A DNA stretch of 64,000 bases, taken from the NCBI RefSeq assembly GCF_004193775.1, contig NC_041008.1:10311731-10375730 (forward strand). The letters run 5' to 3'. Within the stretch, counting starts at the first letter, position 1. Each line of letters starts with the position of its first letter. A program made the position numbers and the translations under genes. Below, piece by piece: positions 34,793 through 47,954 of this stretch. Below the pieces are notes generated by a model. It was not told the origin of the DNA. It saw nothing but the letters and a program-made list of their open reading frames with translations, and searched no databases. This DNA comes from Glycine soja (Eukaryota; Streptophyta; Magnoliopsida; Fabales; Fabaceae).

Positions 34793-37700
34793 ATGGCGTT
34801 GCAGTGGCTGATTCTCACTTACGTGGTCGCAGCTGAGGCTGCCGTGGCCATTCTGCTAACCCTTCCCACGCCCAAACTCCTAAGGGACCGTTTCGCCTCT
34901 CTCGTTTCCCTCATTCTTCAACCCGCGCTTTTCATTGTCCCCTTTGCGGGGTTCCAACTCCTTGGTGCGCTTCTCCTTTTCCTCAAACGGGTCTCTTTAA
35001 TTTCGTCTTCCAACAACTGGGTTGGCCTCAAAATCATTTCTTTTATACTTTTGGATTGGTGGGTAGGTTGTTGTCAATTGTTGCAATTACTCTTTGTTTT
35101 GGGGTTTACGGATGATCACCCATATGGGTGTCTCTTGGTAGTGAAAATTTTGAATCTTTCTCACTTTCTCTTTGGCATGGATTGTGCTGATATTTAGATT
35201 GAGAGCTTGAAAAAGGCTTAGAAGAGGTTTTTTGGTTTTTTTTTAAATGTTGGTTGTGTCTTGTGTGCTATTAGTTCTGTTTGTGTGGAGATCGATTGAG
35301 TAATTGTGTGGAATCTACTCGTGCTTTTCCTTAATTTGGATCTATGGTTGTTTGTAGATATATACTGGAAAAATGAGCATCGGTTGATGTGTACCTCTGA
35401 AGTTTGTACTGCTGCGGAGAGAGATCGATATGAGAAATCTGTAAGTATTTTCTATGGATGTCAAGATGGCTTAATTGAGAGTTCATGTTTTGCATTGTAA
35501 ATTGTGGTCACTGAGTGTGTTTATACTTAATATAACTTTTGATTGTTTGGGTTGATACTGAAAAGATCATTTCATTATTTGAGGAATATTAGTTTCAAAT
35601 TTAGAAAATCTTGTGAACATAGGATGGAAATATAACTTTAAAAGCTATTGGTAATAGAGGTTTTTGCAGCATGATTTACATTGTTTGTAAGTATGGATTC
35701 TAGGGTTGGGGTCTTACTCATGGGTAGGTTCTTAAACCAGTTATCAATGTAAGCATATCATGATTGAAAACTTGAAACCAGTTTGTAGGTTTTCCCCAGA
35801 TTTTCACACAATTTTTTCATAATTTGTGTTTAAGTATTCAACCATTTCACAATGATGGTGAACATAATTACTTATCATATGTTAAAACTTTGTTTACACT
35901 CATCAAGACAAAATGCCTACTTCATTAATACTTTTCTTCTTAAGATATTGTTGATTATTTTAGGGGTTTCTCCTTTACTCTTTAGAAGTATGTCCTTGAT
36001 TGAATGAACCTTTTAGATCCTTTTTTTTAGATGAGAAAGTAGGAGGGAAAAATGAATGAAGGGGTTGAGAATATAAAATAGATTGTGGTCTGAGTTGAAA
36101 AAATATTAAAATTATTTTATTATTAAGCAAATGAAATATAAATGCTCATTTTTTTTAATGCAGAAATGATGATTCTAGGGGTTAGAAACTGAACATGCTG
36201 AGCTTTTTCCAGCATTTGGCTTGTATGATTTTTATTTCAGGCTGAGTTGGTTGTGTCTAGCCATGTTTATAAACAAGTATGAACATAAGAAGATATTGTA
36301 ATAGCATGAACTTTTAAAATAAATAGGAACAATTGTGTCTAAATCAGCTTATTAAATTGAAAGGATTAGTAAATATATGTCAACATATTAAAACACACTC
36401 AATGACTCTTTGGTGCATTATTTATACAATGTTTAAGATAAAATTTTACTGTTTATGAAAGTAAAGTGACTTATTGCTTTTTATTCCAACCTTGTGATAC
36501 AATCATCAATTGCAACAAACTGTCAATCATAATAGATTTTATTTTTTAAAAAAATCAAGGGATTAAAGTTTGCTAATCTTGAGTGGGACAACATTTTTAT
36601 TAGAAAAAAGCTAATTGATAGGTTGTACTTTCTGAAATTATCAAATATGTGTGTTTTGAAAAACTCATGTTTTCTTTGAAGGGCATTTTAAGCAATGTGT
36701 TAAAAACTGCACCAAACCAGCTGATTGTAGTGGTCAGACTGTAAATTGGCTGTGTACTTTGTTTGAATATCAATCTTATCTTGTTTGACCAAAAAAATTA
36801 ATGGAATCATGGCTTGAAGGTTTGGTTTGATTTTTAAAACATTAGTTTTAAGGATCCTGACCATAGTTATTAAACTCAGGCTGACTTGGTCAAAGCATTA
36901 GATCATTGGGTGATGACTCGTTGGTTTAAGTGATGACTAATGATTCGTTGGTCAATCCACGTACGTATAATAAAATGAAAATTGATTAGCAAAACCTGAA
37001 GATTGATTCCTCCTTATAATGACAAAATAAGGTTTAATTTATCAACCGAATTCAAGGCATCTGAGAAGTATATTAGTGGGAAATGCTAGTCTTTTACTGT
37101 ACAAATATGACACCTTATTAACTGGAGAATAAGCAAAGAATAATGCCATGTAATTTTTTTGGTTTGGTGGTAGTGTGGTTCAAGAATGCAAAAGAGAAGA
37201 TGAATATAGCAATGTATATACCATGATATTACCTTTTGTCCCCAGATGCTATTTGTTATTGAATTTAGTAGCACAATAGGAAATTCTACCGCTATACCAT
37301 CTTAAGTTTCACAATGAGCACTCTTGCAAGGTTGTGAGATTGTGAACTGTGATGTGATGAAAACAGAAGTTTTGTTTGATACCCATGCGTGTTTTCGCTT
37401 TCAAGGGGGAAAAAACAGAATATTTTTCTTTATTGGGCCAAAGTATGTTTTCTATATTGTTTGAACTCCATTACTCTTGGATGAGATGTTTCTTCTCATG
37501 ATTTCAAAGTCCCACATTTTGTAATGTGGTGTCATATAATAGAGTATTGAGTTAAACTGTGAGAGGAACCAAGTGTTTTGCTCAGAACTTTGACTCAACT
37601 GGTTCATCAACTCTAGTCCAACTCTAAATTAATCATTCGAGTTTAACAAATGCGTGCTAGTCTGTTTATATTTCTAGTCTATTAGAAGGTTTAAACTGGT

Positions 37701-38777
37701 TTACTGGCTGAGGTCTGTCTGAGCCATGTTTTATAAACCTACTGAGATGCTTTTCTCATCCAAAAATATTATCATCAATAGTTGTAACAAAAAAAAAAGG
37801 CAACCAGATTCCTAAATGAAATGTGGCATAAGAGTAGAGATATTGTTGGGTAAATGCTCTTTCTTTCACTCCTAATAGAAGCCATAGAGAGTGTGATTGC
37901 TTCTATTTCTATCTTCCCTATTATTAACTAAGTCCTAATAGAAGCAAATTTATCGACTACGTCACTGATGTTAGGCACATCAAATATAGCTAATGATGAT
38001 TTGGAATATTTGGAAATGCTTTTTTTATTAAGCTTCCAGTCTTTTATTTCCCAAATGATTCTTGACCTTTGAAATTTATGTAGCATATTCTAGACTTTTG
38101 GTTTAAAATTTGAACTTTAAGGTAGGGGTTCTTTTGGTTAAGTTGGACTGCAATATCAGGCTACATGACTTTCCGTTAGGCTTACTTTATTTGAAAATAT
38201 GAATTGCCGTTTCTCTCTCCTTGCTAAATAATATACTTCACATTGTTGACTACTTGACTTGACTCATTAACCATTTATTGGTGTTGCACAGATATACAAA
38301 GCTCAGAGGAATGTAATACTGTGTGTTACAGCATGTCTTCTCTACTGGTAAAGTAACAATTTGAGATTGGAATTTATTTGTCCTTTGGGAATGGAATGGA
38401 CTTAGTTATTATCTGTCTTTGATCCTGTTTGGATAAAGTTCTCTATAATTACTTATAGGGAAAGAAAACAAGATAAAATAAATTAGGCTTCTTGCAAAGC
38501 TAAAATCAAATTATGGACTTCAATTTTTATTTATAAAAGTTCATATATCTAACTTTTCCAAAAGTTGAGGTGCATAAGTTGATTTTAACTTATGAAAGAA
38601 GTTTGATTCATTTTGTTCTTTTATTTTCTTCTATAAGTGCATATGGATGCCTTGCATTGGAACTTAACCTGAATGAACGTATATGGATGTGGTGACAGGT
38701 CTATCAGCCGCATTTGCAAGTATCAGAAGGAAATCCAGAGTCTGGAGGAAGGGGAGAAGAGAATCAAGTCCCACTAG
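34793..38777 (+). CDS. BAP31-like ER membrane protein, four exons, 129 aa
   Basis: Exons 34793-34964, 35358-35440, 38292-38347 and 38699-38777, all with GT...AG introns and matching phases (390 nt in total including TAG). The protein starts MALQWLILTYVVAAEAAVAI and ends EEGEKRIKSH. Three hydrophobic segments (about residues 1-24, 37-57 and 92-106) and the invariant-looking DIYWKNEHRLMCTSEVCTAA, ERDRYEKSIYKAQRN and ICKYQKEIQSLEE match the short plant B-cell receptor-associated protein 31-like family as I remember it. BAP31 proteins sit in the ER membrane and assist export or quality control of other membrane proteins. The short form lacks the long cytosolic coiled coil of animal BAP31. Intron 2 is 2.85 kb; intron 3 contains a MITE-like insertion. 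The start is the first ATG after a purine-rich leader. No lesion is seen, so the gene looks functional. Confidence 0.9.
38421..38655. mobile_element. MITE-like insertion in intron 3 of the BAP31-like gene
   Basis: The left part (CTGTTTGGATAAAG..., ACTTATAGGGAAAGAAAAC) is mirrored on the right by TTTTCTTCTATAAGT preceding GCATATGG. The inverted arms share ACTTATAG, GAAAATAAAA-like and AAATGAAT words. It lies wholly inside the intron. Target duplication not identified. Confidence 0.5.
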
Positions 38778-40115
38778 ATTCTTTTAGTCATGATTAGTGG
38801 AGGATATCCTTGAGGCTACTTTAGTTGAGTCTAGTATGGACATGCCAACATGATGTACCAAATTATACAGTGTGATATACTCATGTGATTCAGTTTTATA
38901 TTTTCAAATTCCAATTTTTCTTTGTTATGCTGTTTGGACGTGCTCTTGACTTCTATCTTGTTTAATGGCTTTTAGCCTATATCAGTGAAATATTTTTTCT
39001 TTTAACTTCTAGAGTGTATTTGGTTTTATGGTGGAAATTATAAGAATTGATTTTGCCACTAGTCAAACTTTATTTTAGTAAAAAGATGTTTGGTTTTTGC
39101 TAGGTGAAATTGATTTTGCCTCCAAGTTTTGGTTAGACCGGAAGTGATAGAACTAACTTTGCGCTGGGTTAACAAATTTTACACTCATAGTTATCAAAAT
39201 CTTGTGATTTGATACAACTTAGTTTAGTATAAGATCAATTTTAAGTGACTTAGTATCTAATGATACGTGAATGAATTTGTTTAATTTAATATTATTGATA
39301 CAAATTATACAAATCAATAACAACTTTATCTGATTAGGTGAGGTTTAGGTGAGGTTGATTATATGATGTCATTATATTTTGTTAAATTCTTCAAATTCAG
39401 AAATATTATTTATTATGAAATTCATCTTAACCAAGTCCTCTATTCTTCTTGGCCTCTCCTTTATCATAGGTGTCTTCGTACATGTCCAAACTATTTTAAT
39501 TTACTTCTCATCATCTTTTATCTTTTGGTGCTACACCATGATTCAACAATTCATTATTTTTTTTTTCTTCTTGTTTACTTTTCTTTTACCAATTCTCGCA
39601 AAATAAAATAAAAATTAAAAAGTCATATAAGCTTAAATTCTTAAATCAAAAGGAAATAAAGGAACACTTTAAAAATTATCCTAATTGATTGTTACTCACT
39701 TATTCAATTCATGTATTCTGTATAGCTATTTAATTGTTTCATTTCAATTTTTCTAAAATAAAGGGCTCGCAAACTCAACTAATAATTGTTTTATAATACT
39801 TGTAGTTAAGTTATTTTTATCTAATTCTAGTTTTTAAAAAATACATTGAACATTATATACCATCTATATAATATATTTGAAGTAATTTTTTATGGTCTTA
39901 ATATGAATTATGATTCATAATTCAAAAATTAGCTCGTTAATTCACTATTCATATATCAATTTGATAACCTTGTTTACACAATGTTTGTTTTCAACGTAAA
40001 AACATTCAAATATAAATAACTTTACTTTGAAAATCAATTATATCTAAAATCAATTTTACAAAATTATATTCTTTCAAAATCGACTTTGTACTCACTCAAA
40101 CACACACTTGTTTAT
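38778..40115. other. 3' flank of BAP31-like gene with possible MITE pair of ends
   Basis: The 3' UTR and polyadenylation site of the BAP31-like gene should lie in the first 300 bp. GAGTGTATTTGGTTT at about 39011 and the inverted CAAACACACACTT at about 40108 could be ends of an old MITE-type element, since both sides hold GATTTTG-type words, but the pairing is poor. No gene is seen. Confidence 0.35.
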
Positions 40116-40643
40116 TTGGTATACAAATAAAAAGATAAAATAACTGGAAAAGGCAACCATGGTTTGTAGAGGGTATATTTAGGAGTCTCCACCTCTTCCT
40201 CTTTTTTGATTTTTCTCTGTTTGTCACTTGAATCCTATTTTTAACAAAAATTATGTGGCTTTTAATTTGACTTAATAGAGATTATTTTTCAAGGTGACAA
40301 CAAAAGTTGTAGGTAGAATTGCGTTAAAGAGTATCATAGCCAATGTATTTCTAATTTAAAACAATTAAGAGTGATTGAATGACAACATTTCACAGTTGCT
40401 ACTATTTAGACATGATTAACTGATTTTTTGCACAATTTTTTTTTTAAATTATAAATATGCTAACCAGAATGCTTCAAATTCTTGTGCTCACAGCTCACTA
40501 TTGTAGTCCTAGAAAATACTGTATAAGTAGCAGTCAATAACTCTTCAAATCCAAGCTGGCACTCGTGGTTCAAAGTTCAGACTAGAAAGTCTGGTAAATG
40601 AAGTTCTAGACTTAGATTTGAATGAAGTTCCACGGATTTTTTT

Positions 40644-40708
<65 letters not shown>

Positions 40709-42290
40709 TTATTTATTTATTTATTTATATAAATAAAAAATTAATTTATAAATATTTAGTATTATGTTAAACACAATTATATTATTAATAAGAAAGTTGA
40801 TTAATTATATTTTTAATTGAGTTAATTTTATCTTACAAATTAATTATATTAAAATTTATTATAATTTTTTGTTCATTCAAGTAATAATGTTGATGTAATA
40901 TCTTTTGAAAAATAAATGTATGTCATTTCAAAAAAAATTAGTAGTATCAAAATATACAAATATTAAAATTAAAAAATAATATTAAATATTATATTTTTAA
41001 TGAATATATGTACTCTTTAAACTCATTAAGTCGGTTTAATTTAACTATATTTTATTTTTTTTCTCTAAGTAATAATATTAATGGAATACTAATATGTAAC
41101 ATAAAAGTTAAAGAGTAATAATATATATATATATATATATATAATGTATAATCTTTATTTAAATTTGAGTGTATATTTATAATAAAAATTTAAATATTTT
41201 TAAAATTTGTTAAAATAGTATGAATTCTATTAAATAGATACGGTCATTAATTATTTTTAAAATTATAACTTTACTTATTTTGAATATATTAATTTTGTGT
41301 AATATTTTTAAAGTTTTCAAGTTTGAATTAATTAACCTAGCTATGATGTAATATAAATTGAATAATCTTGATTTAATAATAATTATAATAATAATAGTTA
41401 TTATTATTGTTATTATTATTATTATTATTATTTTCCCTTAGTTTTAGTTTTACTTTCATTGCTTGCTAATTTTCAAAAGTTATTTATAAAAATAATTATA
41501 TGTTTAAAACTTTAAATATTATTGTTTATATATTTATTAACTTCTTAAAGATGTTACCAATTATTTGTATTTATTATTAATCTTATCATTGATTTGAGTA
41601 GGAAAAATAAAAATTTGTAATAGAATTATTCAAAATATGATTGATATAAAAAATAAAATTTGTCACAATTATAGAACCTCTTCATATCTTGTTGAACAAA
41701 TATAATGTAAAAGTAAGATTTTCAATACAATAGTTATAGAAGAAAAAACATGAAATATATATAAAATATCTAAGCAATAACAATAATTAAAACTTATAAT
41801 AACATAATACTAAAATGAAGAAAAAAATAGAAGGGATTCTTGCAAAGAAAAAAGAAAAAATAATGAAAGATAAAGAGAAAGATATTCATGTAAGAACTCT
41901 CTAATAAAATCATGATATTAATTCAAATGTTTATTCAATTTCACAAACTTATTTAAAGAAACAATTAGACCTAAAATTAAAATATAAATATAAAAACACA
42001 AATAAAAATTTAAGAAAATTTATTTTTTATCAATGATGAATATAAATTCACATTATATCTTACTAATCTAAAAGAGTTAAATTTTGATTATTGACGATGA
42101 TGGATAACATACTCAAAATATTTTTTCATACATAAAAATAAAAAATAAAAAAATTGATATCATATCAAAATATATAATAACATAACAATAAAATGAAGAA
42201 AAGAAAAATAACGGGAGTGATACTTGTAAAGAAAAAATAATAATAAAAGATAAATAGTAAGATGATATACCTAATCAAATATGGTATTCA
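40116..42290. other. AT-rich DNA, no gene seen
   Basis: Contains (AT)n at 40648-40706 and 41120-41143 and an (ATT)n cluster at about 41396-41432. No coding region or RNA gene is visible. Confidence 0.55.
40648..40706. repeat. (AT)n microsatellite, about 29 units
   Basis: Uninterrupted AT dinucleotides over nearly 60 bp. Confidence 0.95.
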
Positions 42291-42293
42291 ATT

Positions 42294-42790
42294 CACTACT
42301 AAAAAATAGCGCTTTAGTGACTGACACATCCCGTCACTAAACCATTAAATTCGGTCGCTATTAGTATTAGTAATCGAAATAGCGACTGAAGCCATTACAT
42401 TGCAAAAACCCAAGTCGCTAAGTCCGTTGTAACCAGATTTATTTTCAGCTGCTATTTAGCAACCGAACTAGCGACGCACTAAAATAATAATTTCGGTCAC
42501 CGTGTAGTTATATTTTAAATTTAAAATAAAATCGAAAAATATTCGGTCACTATTTCAGTCACTATCATATAATTAAACTTAAATATAAACTAAATTCAAA
42601 AGGAATTTGGTCGCTACTGAATAATCAATTTTAATATATAATTTAAAAAAAAAGTCATTCGGTCGCGAATTCGGTGGCTGAATTTGCAATAAAATATATT
42701 TCGGTCTCTAATGAGGTCGCTAGTATATAATTTATTTCAGAATTTAATGGATATCGGTTGTTAATTCGGTCGCTATTTAATATTAATATT
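42294..42790. repeat. Left subterminal repeat region of the CACTA element
   Basis: Repeated ATTCGGTCGCTA, TAGCGACTGAAG and related words in both orientations over about 500 bp, without coding potential. Confidence 0.8.
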
Positions 42791-44165
42791 TTTAATGCAA
42801 AACTATGTTGTATGTTTTGTTTTTTCAATTACGTTTTGACCTGCTTAATAATTATCAACTATAAACATAAATTTTAATTAAATTGTATAATCAAAATTAT
42901 AAATAAAATTAGACATTTATAATGAGTAAATATATATCTTATAACAAAGTTCTATTTTAAAGATTCATAAAATGCAAATTCAAAGTTTTCAAAGTTTAAT
43001 CAAATACAACGTAAAAGTTAATAAAGTTCAAATTCATAACTAACGTGGCCTAATCAAAGTAAAGTAAACAATAACTAGAGTCAATGATCATTTTCCATGT
43101 CATGAGGACAATCAACCTGAGCATCATTAACATGGTGGTTTGTTCCATCTGCTATGGTAGGTGATAGACTAGGAGCTAGTATGATAGACTGAATATGCAA
43201 GTGTTGTAGTATACGTGAAATTAATGAATTATAGTAGTATTATACTAGTGGAGAAAAGTAAAACTATTGTTCAGAGCTTAGTTCAAATAAAGTAATTATA
43301 AATTTGCTTACATTTAATTGTGAGCATAAAAAAATATAAAATAGAAAAGAATGATTAATTTTAAATTATCTATTGAATTATCTTTAACTTAAATTTAAAT
43401 ATAAATAAATTAAGTAATTTATTGTATCAATATTATAACATACACTGCAACAATTTAAACATGAACAAAAAAGATAAACCAAGAGAGGGGTCCAATGAGA
43501 TGTATCGACCACTGTAGCTAGTTCCTCTGCTGTGCTATTTCCTCAGTTGTTTGCAATCCCATGTACACATCAAACCATCCTGCACTAAAATTGTTCAAAG
43601 TTCAAAAACACAATACTTAATTAATTAGCATTACTGTGTAAGAACCCTAAATATATACTGAGAAATCCTACGTCTCATATATGATTATTAATTATTCTAC
43701 TTATTTCAATTTTCCCACTGTAATAAATAAAAGTAAAAGTAGATTCTCTAATAAATAAAGGCCCATTTTGGTGTAATCAATTTGAACATGACCCAAACTC
43801 AATTAACTTTCTAAAAAATTAACTATAAAATTTAAATTAAGTATGTAACATGTCAAATAGATTATTAAACAAATGTTAATATTATCATTTAAGTTATATG
43901 ATTTTTTTATTTGGACTAAAAAGTAAGCAGAAGGGATCAAGTTATTTTAAGAAAAATTTTAAAAGATTTATTCTTCATCTTAATCATTATTTTTTTAAAT
44001 CTAGTAATTAAGATTGATTATTCATTACAATTATTATATTTTAAGAAAATAAATAAATGATTTTTTTTAGAGTTATACTATTTTGATCTCTCCTCAAAAG
44101 TAATTAATAGTTATACTTTGAGAGATTTTTTTATATAAATTTTCTTATTTTGAAAGATTAATGTG

Positions 44166-44168
<3 letters not shown>

Positions 44169-44216
<48 letters not shown>
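44169..44216. repeat. (AT)n microsatellite
   Basis: About 24 AT units inside the CACTA element. Confidence 0.95.
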
Positions 44217-44218
<2 letters not shown>

Positions 44219-44576
44219 CTAAGGACTAAAATGGTGTTTTCCCTTCCATTTTCCATAGTATTTCAAATTGACATCATTTAGTTCCCAATGTGACGTGAGT
44301 TTTATAGATGGTGGCTACCAGATGGCTACAATAGAAATGCCATTTGTCTCACATGACCGAAGTAGACAATTTTTTTTTGGTCGGTGAAAAAGAGAATATA
44401 TTAATTAGCCAATGAGGATGAGAAATACCCAGAAAAAATAATACAAGTTCATGGAAAAATAAATAAATGTATATTTGAGGAGTTCTTTACCTTGAAAGGA
44501 ATGGTGAAATGAAAATAAAAAAAAAAGCGTCCGGTAAGACAAAATTACAAAAATATAGAAAACTGTACTTTTTAGC

Positions 44577-44577
<1 letters not shown>

Positions 44578-44625
<48 letters not shown>
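44578..44625. repeat. (TA)n microsatellite
   Basis: About 24 TA units inside the CACTA element. Confidence 0.95.
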
Positions 44626-44627
<2 letters not shown>

Positions 44628-46145
44628 CTTTTTAAAAAAATATATATTACATATATATTATAAAATGTTTCCATAAAAAATATTATAAAATATTATTTTA
44701 ATTCGTAAAAGGTTAAATTATATTTTAATCCTTTCTTTTCAATTAGAATCAGTTTGATTGATTGTAGAATGAAAAAGATTCAGTTTAATTTCTTATACTT
44801 TAAAAAATTTAATTTCATTCTTTATGTTTTTAATCCGTCCGTTTAGAATTAACGTCCTTATTTCAACCAAAAAAAATTAACACCCTTAATATTTTTAATA
44901 TATTAGTAGTTAAAAATTCACTCGAAACATTCTTTTAATTATAAGGTAAATAAATAAAGAACTTAAATTTTACTGTTTGAGAATCTTTTTTTTATCACAA
45001 GAATAGAAGACAAATAGAAAAAATTTACAACAATTCAGGTGTTACTCAACTAATGGAGCTAGAGTGCTATACTTCCTTTTTCTTTTTACTAGGAGACTCT
45101 ATTTAACTTAGACAATGATTAACTTGGATACTCATTAAATTTTGATAATCTTTTATTAATTATCGCACTCAAATTTATCAGCAATAATTTGTCTAAAACT
45201 TTTGCATTTATTTTGTATGAAAAATTGTATTTGGACAGATCAACCCACAAATTATAATCAATAATTATTTAAAAGAATTATTTTCAAGGTATTTTCTCTA
45301 ACAATTAGGAACATTGTGAATTGATATCATTTCACAACCAAACATATACTCCGTGCCAGTTTAATATATAAGGAATGCCAGGATATTATTTATGAACATT
45401 AAGGAAATGTTAGTATTTTTAGTCTTTTCCCCGCTCTAGACATTGATTTATGCACACTTATGTCAGGATATTATTTCTGATCATCAAGTAATTTTGTTAA
45501 TTATATTACCCATTTACCCTTAAGACCATTGCCAATAAAACTTTCATTGAAAATCATAATACTTGATGTTATCTATTGATAAACCTTTCTATTTATTTTT
45601 TTTGTTAGCCAATTATCCTAATTTTTTCTAACATGTATTTATATTTATATAATCCTAATTTTATTTGTAGTCCTGCATTGGTCTAGTGTTCAAACAACTT
45701 GAACTGGGGTTCATGAATGAATTTTTTTCTTAGAGAAAACCACATCATACTATTCTAAAACACGGGAAGTGTTAATCCTACAATACCACTAATTCTACCT
45801 TTCATTTTTTTTATTCCTTCTTTGTGCTTCTAGCATGCCAAACTAGCACACTGCATAGTCAAACACAGAACTAGACATGTTCTAACACATGTGAAGTGTT
45901 TTAAGTGCCCGAAATGTGTCAATCATCACGGACAAGACTGTTCTTAACACTTCATCTACCACAAACATGAGTTTGTCTAAGATAAGAAGGACTAATTCTA
46001 AAAGATGGTTTCATAGAGGCAATTTGAGGGGTTATTCATCACTTATCCCTACTACAAAGCACTCAAAACACACAACTAGCAAAAAAAATTTGAAATTCCA
46101 CAAACCTAGGTTGGCAACGCAAAACTCAGAGCAAAGAAATTCCAT

Positions 46146-46148
<3 letters not shown>

Positions 46149-46196
<48 letters not shown>
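46149..46196. repeat. (AT)n microsatellite
   Basis: About 24 AT units inside the CACTA element. Confidence 0.95.
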
Positions 46197-46200
<4 letters not shown>

Positions 46201-46434
46201 CATACAACAGCAATATTTCAGTTAGCAGAAATTGTTCTAATTATATCCAAACTGGATCAAAAGTGTTGGAAAAAACAGGGAACTCAAAACCCAAAACAGA
46301 ATAAGCAAAAAAAAGATGAAATAACTTACTATGTAAGAGCTCCAAACCAGAAGAGAGGGAGGTATAGCATGCACTGCAATGTAGATGAAATTTAAAAGAT
46401 GAAACCCTAAGAACAGCAAGAACTAATATCCTTT

Positions 46435-46693
46435 ACTCTCATTCTTTTCTTTCTTTCTAGAAGCACCACCATAACCTTTACTCTTTCTTGTTTTTCTTTC
46501 AAAAAGCACTATACATTTACTCTCTTTCTTTCAAAAAAGGCACTGCATGTTACTTTTCACGTTTTTTGCGTATTTCTTTATTTTGTTTTTTCTTTTTCTT
46601 TTTCACCTTTTCTTTCCTTTTTTTTCTTTTCATCATTTTTGACGTCCTTTTCTTTTTCTTTTCTTTTATTTTCTCTGTTTTTTTTCTTTTCTC

Positions 46694-46727
<34 letters not shown>

Positions 46728-47905
46728 TTAAACTTTCTTTTTTTCACGTTTATTTTTTTTAGTTCTTTTTCTTCTACTGTTCTTTCTTCTTTCCTTTTTC
46801 TTCTCATCATTTTTTATGTTATTTTTTTTCTTCTTTTTTTCTCTTTTCTTTTTTATTTCTTTTTTTTTCTTCTCTCTTTATTTTTATTATTATTATATTT
46901 AAAATTTCTTTTTTTTTCAGGTTTAGTTTTTTTAGTTCTTTTTCTTCTACTGTTTTTTCTTCTTTCCTTTTTCTTCTTTTCTTTTTTATCTCTTTTTTTT
47001 CTTCTCTCTTTATTATTATTATTATTATATTTAAATTTTTTTTTCATGTTTAGTTTTTTTTAGTTCTTTTTCTTATACTGTTCTTTCTTCTTTTCTTTTT
47101 TTTTCTTTTCATCATTTTTTATGTTCTTTTTTTTCTTCTTTTCTCTTTTCTCTGTTTTTTTCTCTTTTCTTTTTTATTTCTTTTTTTTCTTCTCTCTTTA
47201 TTTTTATTATTATTATATTTAAAATTTCTTTTTTTTTTCAGGTTTAATTTTTTTTGTTCTTTTTCTTCTACTGTTCTTTCTTCTTTCCTTTTTCTTCTTT
47301 TCTTTTTTATCTCTTTTTTTTCTTCTCTCTTTATTATTATTATTATTATATTTAAACTTTTTTTTCATGTTTAGTTTTTTTTAGTTCTTTTTCTTATACT
47401 GTTCTTTCTTCTTTTCTTTTTTTTTCTTTTCATCATTTTTTATGTTCTTTTTTTTCTTCTTTTCTCTTTTCTCTGTTTTTTTCTCTTTTCTTTTTTATCT
47501 CTTTTTTTTCTTCTCTCTTTATTTATTTATTATTATAATTATTATATTTAAACTTTCTTTTTTTCACGTTTAGTTTTTTTAGTTTTTTTTCTTCTACTGT
47601 TCTTTTTTCTTTCCTTTTTCTTCTTTTCTTTTCATCATTTTTTATGTTCTTTTTTTTCTTCTTTTTTTCTCTTTTCTTTTCTCTGTTTTTTTTCTTTCTT
47701 TTATTTTTTATCTCTTTTTTTTTCTTCTCTCTTTATTTTTATTATTATTATTATTATTATTATATTTAAATTCTTTTTTTTCACGTTTAGCTTATTTTTT
47801 ATTTCTTTTTCTTCTAGTGTTCTTTCTTCCTTCCTTTTTCTTTTTTTCTTTCTTTTATTTTTTTCATTTCATCATTTTTATGTCCTTTTTCTTTCAAAGG
47901 TTCGA
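46435..47905 (+). repeat. 1.4-kb polypyrimidine tract with internal tandem repeats
   Basis: Almost purely T and C on this strand (A and G on the other), broken by ATT repeats. Within it a unit of about 320 bp recurs, marked by CATCATTTTTTATGTTC (near 47108, 47431 and 47630, with variants near 46628, 46805 and 47870) and by (ATT)n-ATATTTAAA-CTTT blocks. Open frames over this tract are low-complexity artefacts. Confidence 0.85.
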
Positions 47906-47954
47906 ATTGAAATAAAAAATTGAACAGTGATGGTGAAGTGTTAATTAAACTAAC

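Larger units (their letters stand above)
42791..46430. other. CACTA interior, no intact gene
   Basis: AT-rich with (AT)n tracts at 44169-44216, 44578-44625 and 46149-46196. Minus-strand pieces such as APSLSPTIADGTNHHVNDAQ near 43180-43100 could be the end of a transposase-related frame, but I cannot confirm it. The frame at 45916-46395 crosses an (AT)n run and looks spurious. Confidence 0.45.

Noticed and set aside
44405..44674. Minus-strand 89-codon frame
   Set aside because: Spans an (AT)n run giving repeated Ile-Tyr; not a protein.
45346..45375. ACTCCGTGCC, possible Stowaway MITE end
   Set aside because: No inverted partner or TA duplication found nearby.
45670..45725. TGGTCTAGTG and GGGGTTCATGAATG as possible pol III boxes
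   Set aside because: Poor B-box match and no SINE tail or flanking duplication.
45916..46395. 159-codon + strand frame in the CACTA interior
   Set aside because: Runs through an (AT)n microsatellite and shows no recognisable domain.
46550..47047. Minus-strand frames rich in Lys, Asn and Glu
   Set aside because: Opposite strand of the same low-complexity tract.
46488..47063. Long + strand open frame rich in Phe and Leu
   Set aside because: It lies wholly in the pyrimidine tract; low-complexity DNA without stops explains it.
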